In this document: positions 24,920-32,562 of the stretch, in pieces
Position numbering within the stretch: the first letter of the stretch is position 1
Layout of the letters: each line of letters begins with the position of its first letter
Assembly (NCBI RefSeq): GCF_039994875.1
Contig: NZ_CP121196.1
Span: 5,208,001 to 5,272,000, forward strand
Origin: Telmatobacter sp. DSM 110680
Lineage (GTDB): Bacteria; Acidobacteriota; Terriglobia; Terriglobales; Acidobacteriaceae
DNA length: 64,000 bases
Direction: 5' to 3'
Notes under the pieces: model-generated
Databases searched by the model: none
Told to the model about the DNA's origin: nothing
Seen by the model: the letters and a program-made list of their open reading frames with translations, nothing else
Made by a program: the position numbers and the translations under genes

Positions 24920-25597
24920 TCAACTCGCGTCTTTTGATTCCAGCCCCAGGGAGATCGGCCCATCTCCCTGAGTCGACACCTCGCTTTCATCTGGCTCCTC
25001 GTTCGAGGTAGTGGCATGCAGACGACGGGTGCGATTTAGGAAGCCGCCAAGAAGGCCGGCGCTGACCACCAGTGTAAAGTCGAGCAGATAAGCGGCGATT
25101 CTATAAGGATGATTGGTCAGATCGAGAGCATAGAGCACTCGGCCGGAATCTGGCTCCGATATTGCAATGACCCGGAGTGAAATACCGCTGAAGGCTCCGC
25201 CTACAGGCTTCTCTAAATAGGTGAACACATATCTCGAGCCGATGCGGACATAGTTTGAGGCCCTGTCGCGGAGATCCAAGGCATAGCCGCCGGTCAATTG
25301 GCAACTGCTGGCACAGATGTACTCGTCGAACTGGTGTCTGCCATGCGACTCGGCGACAAAGCGGGCTATGCCTTCTACCGTTCTGCGTGGCGCATTCGCG
25401 TTGGGCGAATAGGAACTGATGGCGCCTACAAGGAATGCAATCCCGAAAAACGTGATCAACGTAGCCCTGCCGTCGACCTCGATCTTCAGGTCATTCCGCC
25501 AGTCCTGCAAGTTGGCAATTGTTACAAAGCACGAGGCAACAATTGCCACAAATACGGCAGACCCGGCTAAGAAATCAAGATCGTTGAAAAATGCCAT
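24920..25597 (-). CDS. Membrane protein of unknown function
   Basis: The 225-residue protein has an N-terminal helix (AGSAVFVAIVASCFVTIAN), a second helix (ATLITFFGIAFLVGAI), then an extracytoplasmic domain of about 100 residues with a possible disulfide pair (CASSCQL), and a last helix (YLLDFTLVVSAGLLGGFLN) before a polar, acidic C-terminal tail. No known domain is recognised. It is convergent with the FAH gene (10 bp apart) and divergent from transaldolase. I cannot suggest a function. Confidence 0.6.
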   Translation of the reverse strand: MAFFNDLDFLAGSAVFVAIVASCFVTIANLQDWRNDLKIEVDGRATLITFFGIAFLVGAISSYSPNANAPRRTVEGIARFVAESHGRHQFDEYICASSCQLTGGYALDLRDRASNYVRIGSRYVFTYLEKPVGGAFSGISLRVIAISEPDSGRVLYALDLTNHPYRIAAYLLDFTLVVSAGLLGGFLNRTRRLHATTSNEEPDESEVSTQGDGPISLGLESKDAS

Positions 25598-25793
25598 TGG
25601 CAGTCATCTTAGCCGCCGGTTCACATGAAAATCGCAACAAACGTCTGTAAGGGTTCTCGATTCATCAAGAAGTTGCATTCGATGGAATAGGTTGTTCGCA
25701 ACGAAACTCGCAGGGGTGCATGAGCATCCTAAAGAGCGGTACACTGGAGCCCAGCGCTTTGTAACGCGCCGGGGTCCCTTCCCTGGAGGAAAA

Positions 25794-26795
25794 ATGCCAC
25801 AGAATCTGCTTGAACAATTGCGTAACTACACGACGGTAGTTGCTGATACCGGCGACATTGAAGCGATGGAGAAATTCCGTCCCACGGATGCGACGACCAA
25901 TCCGTCACTGATTACGACGGCGGCGCAGATGCCGCAGTACCAGCCAATCGTGGACAGCGTCATCATGGATGCGAAAAAGGAATTGGGCGACAGTGCAAGC
26001 GACAAGGATGTTGCCAACCTGGCATTTCAAGGATTGGCAGTCGCGTTCGGCAAGAAGATTCTGGCGATTGTGCCGGGCCGTGTATCGACCGAAGTGGATG
26101 CACGGCTCTCTTACGACACCGAGGCGACCATTGCACAGGCGCGCAGCATTATTGCGCAGTATGACAAGGCCAAGATTGGACGCGATCACGTCTTGGTAAA
26201 GATCGCTTCGACCTGGGAAGGTATTCGCGCAGCCGAGGTGCTGGAGAAAGAAGGCATCCACTGCAACCTGACACTGCTGTTCGGGATTCACCAGGCCGTC
26301 GCCGCTGCGGAAGCGGGCGCAACGCTGGTGTCGCCATTCGTAGGGCGCATTCTCGACTGGTACAAGAAGGACACCGGCAAGGACTACCAGGGTGCCGATG
26401 ATCCGGGCGTGCAGTCCGTGACCAAGGTCTACAACTACTACAAGAAGTTTGGATACAAGACGCAGGTCATGGGTGCGAGCTTCCGCAACATTGGGGAGAT
26501 CAAAGAGTTGGCAGGCTGCGATCTGCTGACGATTTCGCCGCAACTGCTGGCGGAGTTGGAAAAGACAGAGGGAGACCTTCCGCGGAAACTCGATCCGGCG
26601 GCCGCCAAATCCATGCAGATTGAACGCATCGTGGTGGACAAGGCAGCGTTCAAGAAGATGCATGCGGAAGATCGCATGGCGACGGACAAACTGAAGGAAG
26701 GAATTGACGGATTCTCTGCAGCACTGGTAAATCTTGAGAAGTTGCTGGCGAAACGACTTGCGGAGTTGGAGTCGCGCGCGCCGGCAGCTGTCTGA
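25794..26795 (+). CDS. tal: Transaldolase
   Basis: Transaldolase of the pentose phosphate pathway moves dihydroxyacetone units between sedoheptulose-7-phosphate and glyceraldehyde-3-phosphate. The frame is open from 25692, but the ATG at 25794 has a perfect GGAGGA ribosome site 5 nt upstream and matches the family N-terminus (MPQNLLEQLRNYTTVVADTG). The 333-residue product has TDATTNPSLI, the catalytic Schiff-base Lys in HVLVKIASTWEGIRAA near residue 130, CNLTLLFGIHQAVAAAEAGA, and the SPFVGRILDWYKK and MGASFRNIGEI motifs. It has the length of the TalB type. It is followed by a strong terminator, so it is monocistronic. Confidence 0.96.
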   Translation: MPQNLLEQLRNYTTVVADTGDIEAMEKFRPTDATTNPSLITTAAQMPQYQPIVDSVIMDAKKELGDSASDKDVANLAFQGLAVAFGKKILAIVPGRVSTEVDARLSYDTEATIAQARSIIAQYDKAKIGRDHVLVKIASTWEGIRAAEVLEKEGIHCNLTLLFGIHQAVAAAEAGATLVSPFVGRILDWYKKDTGKDYQGADDPGVQSVTKVYNYYKKFGYKTQVMGASFRNIGEIKELAGCDLLTISPQLLAELEKTEGDLPRKLDPAAAKSMQIERIVVDKAAFKKMHAEDRMATDKLKEGIDGFSAALVNLEKLLAKRLAELESRAPAAV

Positions 26796-26817
26796 CACCG
26801 AGTTGCGAACCTTCGAG

Positions 26818-26846
26818 AGGGTAGCCCATTGCGGGCTGCCCTTTTT
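26818..26846 (+). terminator. Rho-independent terminator of transaldolase
   Basis: A 10-bp stem (AGGGTAGCCC with GGGCTGCCCT, one G-U pair) with a 5-nt loop is followed directly by TTTTT. It starts 22 bp after the tal stop. Confidence 0.9.
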
Positions 26847-26881
26847 GCTGCTTCGGCAACAGTCTCGTCCCCAGATCTAAG

Positions 26882-26901
26882 TATGTCTAATATCGGACAT
26901 A
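26882..26901. promoter_or_regulatory. Inverted repeat TATGTC-N8-GACATA
   Basis: A perfect 6-bp inverted repeat with an 8-bp AT-rich centre lies downstream of the tal terminator and about 115 bp before the small gene at 27015. The shape suits a dimeric repressor site, but no adjacent regulator of that kind is known here. Confidence 0.35.
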
Positions 26902-27014
26902 ACTTATTGCGTACTCAAGATTTACGCGCCCACCGGTCTTGTGCTTTTTTGCTTCCAGTTGTATTGTTTGGTCACTCCTCCAATTTGCTTGCGTCATCTG
27001 ATCGGAGTTGGACC

Positions 27015-27212
27015 ATGATCAACCCGCTGCAACGCGAAGCACTCCTCGACGTTATCGAGAGATGCGCCTGGTTGATCGAGTACTACGAAAACACGGGCGT
27101 GGCTCCGCAATCCGTGGATTTCTTGAGATCTACGATGCAGCGGGCGACGAACGATCTCGAAACGCTCGCGCCTTCGGATCGTGTTGAATACCATCAGATT
27201 AACTCCGTATGA
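27015..27212 (+). CDS. Small protein of unknown function
   Basis: The frame is open from 26829, but the ATG at 27015 with CGGAG about 8 nt upstream gives a more protein-like product of 65 residues (MINPLQREALLDVIERCAWL then a polar helix-rich sequence). There is no signal peptide or membrane segment, and no family is recognised. The composition (Glu/Arg/Leu-rich, amphipathic) suggests a helical bundle. It lies between transaldolase and a response regulator and may belong with the latter. Confidence 0.45.
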   Translation: MINPLQREALLDVIERCAWLIEYYENTGVAPQSVDFLRSTMQRATNDLETLAPSDRVEYHQINSV

Positions 27213-27473
27213 TCGCGTCGAACGGTGAGGGATTTCAGGACCAATCATTCATCTTCCAAAAGATATCTCTCGCCACAATGGGCGTCATTCGCCCGCATTG
27301 TGAGTGAGCGAACGGCGAGCCACACAGAACTGAGAGAAGTTGTCGCACACTGCGGAGGTCTCAGAGAAACAACAAGGTCATGGGTTCCCCGCGGAACATT
27401 GACTCGCAGCCCTTCTTTGCTAGCATAATTCCGGCCCCACTGGGGTTTAGTTGGCTAATAGCGTGCATCCTCT

Positions 27474-27857
27474 ATGGAAACCATCAAGCCCAAAGTCCTC
27501 ATTATCGATGACGATCCGATTCACGCCGATACGTTGGCGATGGTTCTCAACATCAGCGGGTTCACAGCGACGGTAGCGTATAGCGGCGAGCAAGGTTTGG
27601 AACTTGCTCGTACCGGAACCTTTGACCACCTCGTGACCGACGTGATGATGGAGGGTATGAGTGGCATTGAAGCGGCAATCGCGATCCGACAGGTTTTGCC
27701 GCAGTGCCGCATTCTTCTCATCTCCGGCAACAACGATACGACAGCGTTGCTGGCGGCTGCCGCGGCGCAAGGCCATAATTTCGAAATTCTGGCCAAACCG
27801 GTGCACCCGACGGTACTGCTGGAGCAGATGCGCTCGAATGGGCGGTCCCACGAATAG
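27474..27857 (+). CDS. Stand-alone response regulator receiver (CheY-like)
   Basis: This 127-residue protein is a single REC domain. The acidic pair is in VLIIDDDPIHADT, the phospho-accepting Asp is D56 in LVTDVMMEGMSG, and the conserved Ser and Lys appear in LLISGNNDTT and EILAKPVHPT. No output domain is attached, so it would act by protein contact or in a phosphorelay. No kinase is adjacent. A clean terminator follows, so the gene is probably the end of its transcript. The AT-rich upstream region holds its promoter, which I could not locate with confidence. Confidence 0.9.
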   Translation: METIKPKVLIIDDDPIHADTLAMVLNISGFTATVAYSGEQGLELARTGTFDHLVTDVMMEGMSGIEAAIAIRQVLPQCRILLISGNNDTTALLAAAAAQGHNFEILAKPVHPTVLLEQMRSNGRSHE

Positions 27858-27923
27858 GCTGCGGACTCTGATCGGGCCGGAGTGGGTTCTACGCGCATAC
27901 ATGAATGAGCAGGAGCCAAATTG

Positions 27924-27950
27924 AAGAGCCCACCTCTCGGGTGGGCTCTT
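27924..27950 (+). terminator. Stem-loop terminator after the response regulator
   Basis: A perfect 11-bp stem (AAGAGCCCACC with GGTGGGCTCTT) with a 5-nt loop lies 66 bp after the stop codon. The T-run after it is weak (GGTCTTACTTTTC), but the stem is strong. Confidence 0.75.
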
Positions 27951-28384
27951 GGTCTTACTTTTCTTTCCAACACTACACAACACATGCACTACATCGACCC
28001 TAACCGAAGTCGGCGGGGCCTGCATCGCCGACCGACAAATTTGCGAAGACTGATTAGGTACCAAAGAAATGTAGGCGCACAGTCGGAGTAAGTTGACCCA
28101 AAAGAAGCTTAATTCTATTGGCGCTTTTTATCGCATGGAATGCGTGTTTTAGATTGATTTTGGTTCGCGGGGTTCGTGATTTTTCCCAGTCAAAGGGGCC
28201 CTAGTTACCAATGGATGGCGTGCTGCGCACGGGGTGATTTACCTCACATCGTCGGTGCTACAATTCGTCTAAAGTTCATTTCAACGCAAGACAAATTCAG
28301 CACTGGCCGGGCGTATATTCCGGACTGCGCACGTTGCATTCGGACCATCTCGTTTCCCAGCCTTGCGCTTACTTGGGGCTACGT
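27951..28384. other. 434-bp gene-free stretch with a CRP/FNR-type site and a -10 element
   Basis: No convincing coding frame is seen between the terminator and the first paralogue. The region contains a TTGACC-N17-TATTGG promoter-like pair at about 28093-28121, the operator at 28233-28248, and a TACAAT hexamer at 28259-28264. The transcript leader for the downstream gene would therefore be about 110 nt. Confidence 0.5.
28233..28248 (+). promoter_or_regulatory. CRP/FNR-type operator upstream of the unknown paralogue pair
   Basis: The sequence GGTGATTTACCTCACA agrees with the CRP consensus TGTGA-N6-TCACA at nine of ten positions and is identical at 14 of 16 positions to the palindrome upstream of hypC read on its own strand. 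A TACAAT hexamer begins 11 bp after the GTGA-N6-TCAC core. The centre would be about 30 bp upstream of the start point for that -10, which fits repression better than class II activation; another -10 could change this. Confidence 0.5.
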
Positions 28385-28918
28385 ATGCAGGTGCAGACTC
28401 ATCCGCTCGAACCGTTCTTTCATCAGGCCGTTCGCAATAGCTATGAAGGCCGGCTTGGGCTTTCGCCTGAGATTACCGGCTACGTCTCGCACATGCTATG
28501 CGACTTCGCAGAATCAGAGAATCTGTTTCGGCTGAGGGACGCTAAGGGCCGCCCGATCGAGAAACTGGAGGAGATGGTACGCGCCTCCGATCCGATTCTC
28601 GGCACAGCACGGTCATTCATCGCTGAGCGCTCGATCCGCAAATACATCGGCGACTATGCGCTTTTTTTGGCGGGGATGTGCCCGGAGGCGATTGAGTCAG
28701 ATCCGAACAGTGATTCGAAGAAGCCTACGTTGGCCGATCTTATCCGAGTGGGCAAAGAGAGCTACTACGTCGTAAGCCAGTTCAACGTATTTGAATACGA
28801 AAAGGAAGCTCCGCTGTATGGGCAGCTTTCGAATGTTTTTGAGCATTGCATTCTTGGACTTGCTATTGCGCGCCGGGATTTGTGGCGCGCAATCAATCCA
28901 CCCGCACCTGTACATTAG
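28385..28918 (+). CDS. Protein of unknown family, paralogue 1 of a tandem pair
   Basis: The frame opens at 28334, but the ATG at 28385 aligns with the start of its paralogue (MQVQTHPLEPFFHQAVRNSY against MENQTHPLKPFFQQVVRNSY). The 177-residue product is about 60 percent identical to the gene at 29214 by eye. No domain is recognised. It has no signal peptide or membrane segment. Conserved blocks are ITGYVSHMLCDFAE, IRKYIGDYALFLAGMCPEA, LIRVGKESYYVVSQFNVFEY and FEHCILGLAI. Its Cys in MLCDF is shared by the paralogue. Regular helices and the many Glu/Arg pairs suggest a soluble helical protein. A CRP/FNR-type site lies about 145 bp upstream. Confidence 0.75.
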   Translation: MQVQTHPLEPFFHQAVRNSYEGRLGLSPEITGYVSHMLCDFAESENLFRLRDAKGRPIEKLEEMVRASDPILGTARSFIAERSIRKYIGDYALFLAGMCPEAIESDPNSDSKKPTLADLIRVGKESYYVVSQFNVFEYEKEAPLYGQLSNVFEHCILGLAIARRDLWRAINPPAPVH

Positions 28919-28969
28919 CCATATTCCTAGAGAGATAGCGTTCCTATAACGGTGAGAGGTGGTTCGGTG

Positions 28970-28998
28970 CCCCGGGGACAGGCACAATGTCCCTGGGG
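28970..28998. repeat. Palindromic intergenic element, second copy
   Basis: An 11-bp stem (CCCCGGGGACA with TGTCCCTGGGG, one G-U pair) and a 7-nt loop lie between the two paralogues. Read on the minus strand the edges are CCCAGG and CCCGGGGCACC, matching the element at 20759. There is no T-run. Confidence 0.55.
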
Positions 28999-29213
28999 TC
29001 AACGAAATGCGCTTCGAGGCGTTGCAATTGAAGCCCCAAACTGCCAACTAGTTTGATTCCCCATCTTTCGATCGAGCAACATTTCCGCTAATCTCGGTGT
29101 CAACACTATGTAAATGGGTGGTGGCTGGCTTTCCCGGCTGCACTACAAGAGCTGACCGGCCACTGCACACAAAGCAGTGCCGATTGCGCGCAAGTGCATC
29201 AGGGGAGGTTTGT

Positions 29214-29753
29214 ATGGAGAACCAGACGCATCCGCTCAAGCCGTTTTTCCAGCAGGTAGTCCGCAACAGCTACGAAGGCAAATTGGGATTGCACGATCCT
29301 GACGTGACTGGGTATGTAGCGCACCTTCTCTGCGAATTTTCACAGACTGACAGGCTCTACCAGGTTCGGGACGCCGAGGGCCATCCGATCGAGGAACTGG
29401 AAGCGATGGTGCTGGCCGCCGATCCGGTGAATGGCACCGCGCCTTCGTTCGACGCGGAGCGTGCCATGCGCAAATATATTGGCGACTACGCGCTGTTTGT
29501 GGGCGGGATGTATCCGGAGGCGAATGTTCCGGGGGCACGGCGGCGTGCACCGCATCCCAGTTTGTCGGAGCTAATCCACGCGGGTAAAGAGAGCTACTTC
29601 ATCGTCAGCCAGTTCAACATGTTTGAGTACGAGAAGGAAGCTCCCTTGTTTGCGCGGTTGTCGGATGGATTTGAGCGCTGCATCCTGGGGCTGTCTCTGG
29701 TGCGCGAGGAGCTTAGAAAGAGGAAGGCGCTGCCGGCACCGGAGTTGAATTAA
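29214..29753 (+). CDS. Protein of unknown family, paralogue 2 of a tandem pair
   Basis: The ATG at 29214 is chosen over the open frame from 29097 because AGGGGAGG lies 5 nt upstream. The 179-residue product matches paralogue 1 over its whole length, with LCEFSQTDRLYQVRDAEGHP, MRKYIGDYALFVGGMYPEA and GKESYFIVSQFNMFEYEKEA as the best conserved blocks. It differs by a 6-7 residue region after the PEA motif, rich in Arg and Pro. No family or catalytic motif is recognised. It is cytoplasmic by sequence. The gene is followed by a 7-bp tandem repeat and a strong bidirectional terminator. The duplication suggests dosage or divergent specificity. Confidence 0.78.
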   Translation: MENQTHPLKPFFQQVVRNSYEGKLGLHDPDVTGYVAHLLCEFSQTDRLYQVRDAEGHPIEELEAMVLAADPVNGTAPSFDAERAMRKYIGDYALFVGGMYPEANVPGARRRAPHPSLSELIHAGKESYFIVSQFNMFEYEKEAPLFARLSDGFERCILGLSLVREELRKRKALPAPELN

Positions 29754-29760
29754 AGCAAGT

Positions 29761-29787
29761 GGTCAGTGATCAGTGAACAGTGATCGG
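29761..29787. repeat. Degenerate 7-bp tandem repeat GRTCAGT
   Basis: Four tandem heptamers (GGTCAGT, GATCAGT, GAACAGT, GATCGGA) lie directly after the paralogue 2 stop. A second run of the same heptamer begins at 36528. Confidence 0.6.
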
Positions 29788-29826
29788 AAAATGCCCCGGG
29801 ATCTTGGCTCCCGGGGCATTTTCTTG
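29788..29826. terminator. Bidirectional Rho-independent terminator
   Basis: A perfect 14-bp stem (AAAATGCCCCGGGA with TCCCGGGGCATTTT) and 7-nt loop, flanked by A-rich and T-rich arms, separates paralogue 2 from the convergent VOC gene and would work in both directions. Confidence 0.9.
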
Positions 29827-29849
29827 TTGATCATTGAAAGAGTAGTGGT

Positions 29850-30215
29850 TTATTCGGACCAGACGGCCAGGATGTTGCCTTGGCCGTCGGAGAAGTGGAA
29901 TCGCTTGCCGCCGGGGAAGTCGAAGGTGGGGACGACGATAGAACCACCCGCTGCGATGATTGCATCCTGCGTGGCTTTCAGTTCCTGAGAATAAAGAACC
30001 ACCAGGGGAGCAGTGTCGCTTTGGCTCTGCGTGGGTTCACCTTTGCGGAACCCGCCGTCGATGCCGGCGTGGTCCCGGTCGAAGGCGATGTAGTCGGGGC
30101 CGTATTCCTGAAAGTTCCAGCTGAAAGCTTTTTCGTAGAACGCCCTGGTGCCGGCGATGTCGGTGGTGGTGAATTCGATGTAGTTGATGGCGTGGTGCTG
30201 GGCGGGTTCGCTCAT
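29850..30215 (-). CDS. VOC family protein (glyoxalase/bleomycin resistance fold)
   Basis: The frame is open from 30392, but the ATG at 30215 with GGAGAGAAGG immediately upstream gives the family-like start MSEPAQHHAINYIEFTTTDI. The 121-residue product has the two beta-alpha-beta-beta-beta halves of the vicinal oxygen chelate fold: IEFTTTDIAGTRAFYEKAF with YIAFDRDHAGIDGGF, then VVLYSQELKATQDAIIAAGG with FPGGKRFHFSDGQGNILAVW. This pattern is common in small stand-alone VOC proteins whose substrates are unknown. It is cytoplasmic and ends at the shared terminator. Confidence 0.88.
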   Translation of the reverse strand: MSEPAQHHAINYIEFTTTDIAGTRAFYEKAFSWNFQEYGPDYIAFDRDHAGIDGGFRKGEPTQSQSDTAPLVVLYSQELKATQDAIIAAGGSIVVPTFDFPGGKRFHFSDGQGNILAVWSE

Positions 30216-30347
30216 CCTTCTCTCCTCATGATTTGGGATGCGTGAATTTAAAGGAAAGGTAAAGCGAATGCCATGCGCAGGCCACACCTCTCCCGGGCGT
30301 CTGATACGCCTCCATCCGCAATCCCTCAGGCGGGAGAGTGCAGGTAG

Positions 30348-30366
30348 AGTCCGCCCGTGGCGGACT
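30348..30366. other. GC-rich hairpin in the 294-bp divergent intergenic region
   Basis: A perfect AGTCCGCC-cgt-GGCGGACT stem-loop lies between the divergent VOC and small lipoprotein genes. Surrounding GC-rich sequence (30257-30400) suggests a structured leader or divergent promoter region; I see no open frame in it. Confidence 0.35.
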
Positions 30367-30509
30367 GCCGAGGTACAACCGGAAGGTAGCACAGACGAAA
30401 GTTACATTGCAATCGGATTTGGAGGGATGCTTCCATTGGGTTCACAGCTCGATTGACCTTTGGTCAACTCTGCTTTTCGCGCTGGGTAGTCGAGGCTCGG
30501 GAGATCAAT

Positions 30510-30947
30510 ATGAGGACTTTGTGGACGTTGCCCCTTGCAATCGCCCTGATGGGCTGCACAGTTTTGAGTGTGACGGCGGAGTCAGGGCCTGCAGTCACGA
30601 CCGGAGCGCACAACAAGATAACGATCCCGGCGACGACTCCGCTGACCGTGAAGTTGGATCAAGTTGTAAGCGCAAGGACGGTAAAAAGCGGCGAAGGGTT
30701 CACAGTTACGTTCACTGAGCCGGTAACAGTGGATGGAATGGTCGTAATACCGTCAGGCGCGGCCGGAGCCGGATTCGTAAGCAGTAAATCGCAAAACAGC
30801 ACGGAGATGGAATTGAACTCGGTGTTTGTGAACGGCAGATCATACCGCGTAACTACTTCGCCGATCCCTTTCAATTCCAAGGGCACTCTCCGCGCGGGCA
30901 CGAAATTCACATTCGACCTTATGCTTTCGCTGAAGGTAGTTGAGTAA
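30510..30947 (+). CDS. Small secreted protein or lipoprotein
   Basis: The ATG at 30510 is preferred to the open frame from 30453. The 145-residue product has a signal peptide that contains MGC as a possible lipobox near residue 15. The mature part is a single beta-rich domain (ITIPATTPLTVKLDQVVSAR, VTFTEPVTVDGMVVIPSGAAGAGFV, TLRAGTKFTFDLMLSLKVV). The arrangement, a ligand-neutral beta sandwich with a GxVIPxGA motif, is shared with the first domain of the large secreted protein at 60488. Function unknown; an envelope or surface role is inference. It is convergent with hslU. Confidence 0.7.
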   Translation: MRTLWTLPLAIALMGCTVLSVTAESGPAVTTGAHNKITIPATTPLTVKLDQVVSARTVKSGEGFTVTFTEPVTVDGMVVIPSGAAGAGFVSSKSQNSTEMELNSVFVNGRSYRVTTSPIPFNSKGTLRAGTKFTFDLMLSLKVVE

Positions 30948-30976
30948 GGCCACACCCCGGAGGTAAGATCGCGCTT

Positions 30977-31008
30977 TCCCGCCCAAGCAGAGCCTGGATG
31001 GGACACCC
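30977..31008. repeat. Palindromic intergenic element, third (diverged) copy
   Basis: TCCCGCCCA and TGGATGGGA pair at seven of nine positions (wobble pairs in between) and the right arm runs into GGGACACCC. It lies between two convergent genes. The edge resembles the GGGGCACC edge of the other two elements. Confidence 0.4.
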
Positions 31009-31045
31009 TCGTTTGGTTTCTGGTGCGTGAATCATTTCGTCAGTC

Positions 31046-32548
31046 TTAAAGGATGTAGCGGCTGAGGTCGTTGTCTTTGACTACGGCGGCTACCATCTGG
31101 CGAACATATTCCGGGGAGATGGTGAAGACCTTCTCTGGGCCGGAGGCGGTGACTCGCTCGTTGTACGGAAGAGGGCCGATGGCCTCGTTGGCTCCGTCTT
31201 TGGTGAGTTCAGCAGCCTGTTCAAGAGTGCCAGAACCGCGCGCTACATCGGGGGCGAGGTAGCTGACGTCTTCGAGCACGCGCTCCATGATGGTGTGGAG
31301 GCGGCGGGCGCCGATGTTCTCAGTCTGTTCGTTAACTTTAAAGGCAAACTCGGCCATCTCGCGGAGAGCTTCGGGATCGAATTCGAGGCGGACGCCTTCG
31401 GTCTCGAGCAGAGCCGAGTATTGCTTGGTGAGCGACGATTTTGGCTCCGTGAGGATGCGCAGAAAATCTTCGACGGTGAGCGATTTGAGTTCTACCCGGA
31501 TCGGGAAGCGGCCCTGCAATTCAGGAATGAGATCGCTGGGCTTGGAGACGTGGAATGCTCCGGCGGCGATGAACAGAATGTGATCGGTGCGCACCATGCC
31601 ATACCGCGTGTTCACCGTGGTGCCTTCGACGATGGGGAGAATGTCGCGCTGAACTCCCTCGCGCGAAACGTCGGGCCCGTGTGAGCCTTCGCGTCCTGCG
31701 ATCTTGTCGATTTCATCGAGGAAGACGATGCCGCTGGATTCGACACGCTCCACGGCGGCGCGATTGACCTGGTCCATGTCGATGAGGCGGCCTTCTTCTT
31801 CCTGCACAAGGTAGTCGAATGCATCGCCGACTTTCATTTTGCGTTTTTTGGACCCGCCGCCAAAGATGTTGGGAAGCATGTCCTTGAGGTTCATCTCCAT
31901 GTCTTCAAGGTTCTGGTTGGAGATGATGCCGAACTGGGGGGTGTTGCGCTCGCGGACGTCGAGTTCAACAGTGCGGTCGTCGAGTTTGCCTTCGCGGAAT
32001 TGCTGGCGAAGTTTTTCGCGAGAGCGTTGGTAGCTTTCCGATCCCGGGAGCGAGAGCTGCCCTTCTTGCGCAGGCGGCGTAGCCGGTGGTGGGGGAAGCA
32101 GGATGTCGAGAAGACGCTCTTCGGCGTTCATCTCAGCCTTGTCTTCCACTTCTTCGAGACGCTCTTCGCGCACCATATCGATGGCGATCTCTACGAGGTC
32201 GCGGATCATGGATTCGACGTCGCGGCCCACGTAGCCGACCTCGGTAAATTTTGAGGCTTCAACCTTCAGGAACGGCGAATTGGTAAGCTTGGCAAGACGG
32301 CGCGCAATTTCAGTTTTGCCGACACCGGTGGGCCCAATCATGATGATGTTCTTGGGCATGATGTCGTCGGCTATGTCGGGAGGAAGCTTCTGGCGACGCT
32401 GGCGATTGCGGAGCGCGATGGCCACCGCGCGCTTGGCCGGACGCTGACCGACGACGTGCTTGTCGAGCTCGGCGACGATTTCGCGCGGGGTCAATTCGTC
32501 GAGCGCGATGTCCTGTTCTTCGGCGGATGCGGGAAGATAAATGGCCAT
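31046..32548 (-). CDS. hslU: ATP-dependent protease ATPase subunit HslU
   Basis: HslU (ClpY) is the AAA+ unfoldase that feeds proteins into HslV. The 500-residue protein has the N-terminal TPREIVAELDKHVVGQRPAK segment, Walker A MIGPTGVGKTEIARRLAKLT, the pore loop in FTEVGYVGRDVESMIRDLVE, the intermediate I-domain (about residues 110-240, with an extra Pro-rich stretch ILLPPPPATPP), Walker B GIVFLDEIDKI, the sensor region FIAAGAFHVSKPSDLIPELQ and the sensor 2 motif IGARRLHTIMERVLEDVSYL. It is about 50 residues longer than the E. coli subunit because of the I-domain. It follows hslV by 14 bp, forming the usual pair. Confidence 0.97.
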   Translation of the reverse strand: MAIYLPASAEEQDIALDELTPREIVAELDKHVVGQRPAKRAVAIALRNRQRRQKLPPDIADDIMPKNIIMIGPTGVGKTEIARRLAKLTNSPFLKVEASKFTEVGYVGRDVESMIRDLVEIAIDMVREERLEEVEDKAEMNAEERLLDILLPPPPATPPAQEGQLSLPGSESYQRSREKLRQQFREGKLDDRTVELDVRERNTPQFGIISNQNLEDMEMNLKDMLPNIFGGGSKKRKMKVGDAFDYLVQEEEGRLIDMDQVNRAAVERVESSGIVFLDEIDKIAGREGSHGPDVSREGVQRDILPIVEGTTVNTRYGMVRTDHILFIAAGAFHVSKPSDLIPELQGRFPIRVELKSLTVEDFLRILTEPKSSLTKQYSALLETEGVRLEFDPEALREMAEFAFKVNEQTENIGARRLHTIMERVLEDVSYLAPDVARGSGTLEQAAELTKDGANEAIGPLPYNERVTASGPEKVFTISPEYVRQMVAAVVKDNDLSRYIL

Positions 32549-32562
32549 GGATGTGAGGGACC

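Noticed and set aside
27225..27428. A 67-residue plus-strand open frame before the response regulator
   Set aside because: No ribosome site, composition unlike a protein, and it sits in the expected promoter region.
30300..30400. Possible glycine riboswitch (CTCAGG, GGGAGAG and GCCGAGG words)
   Set aside because: The order and spacing of the words do not match the known aptamer and no glycine-related gene follows.
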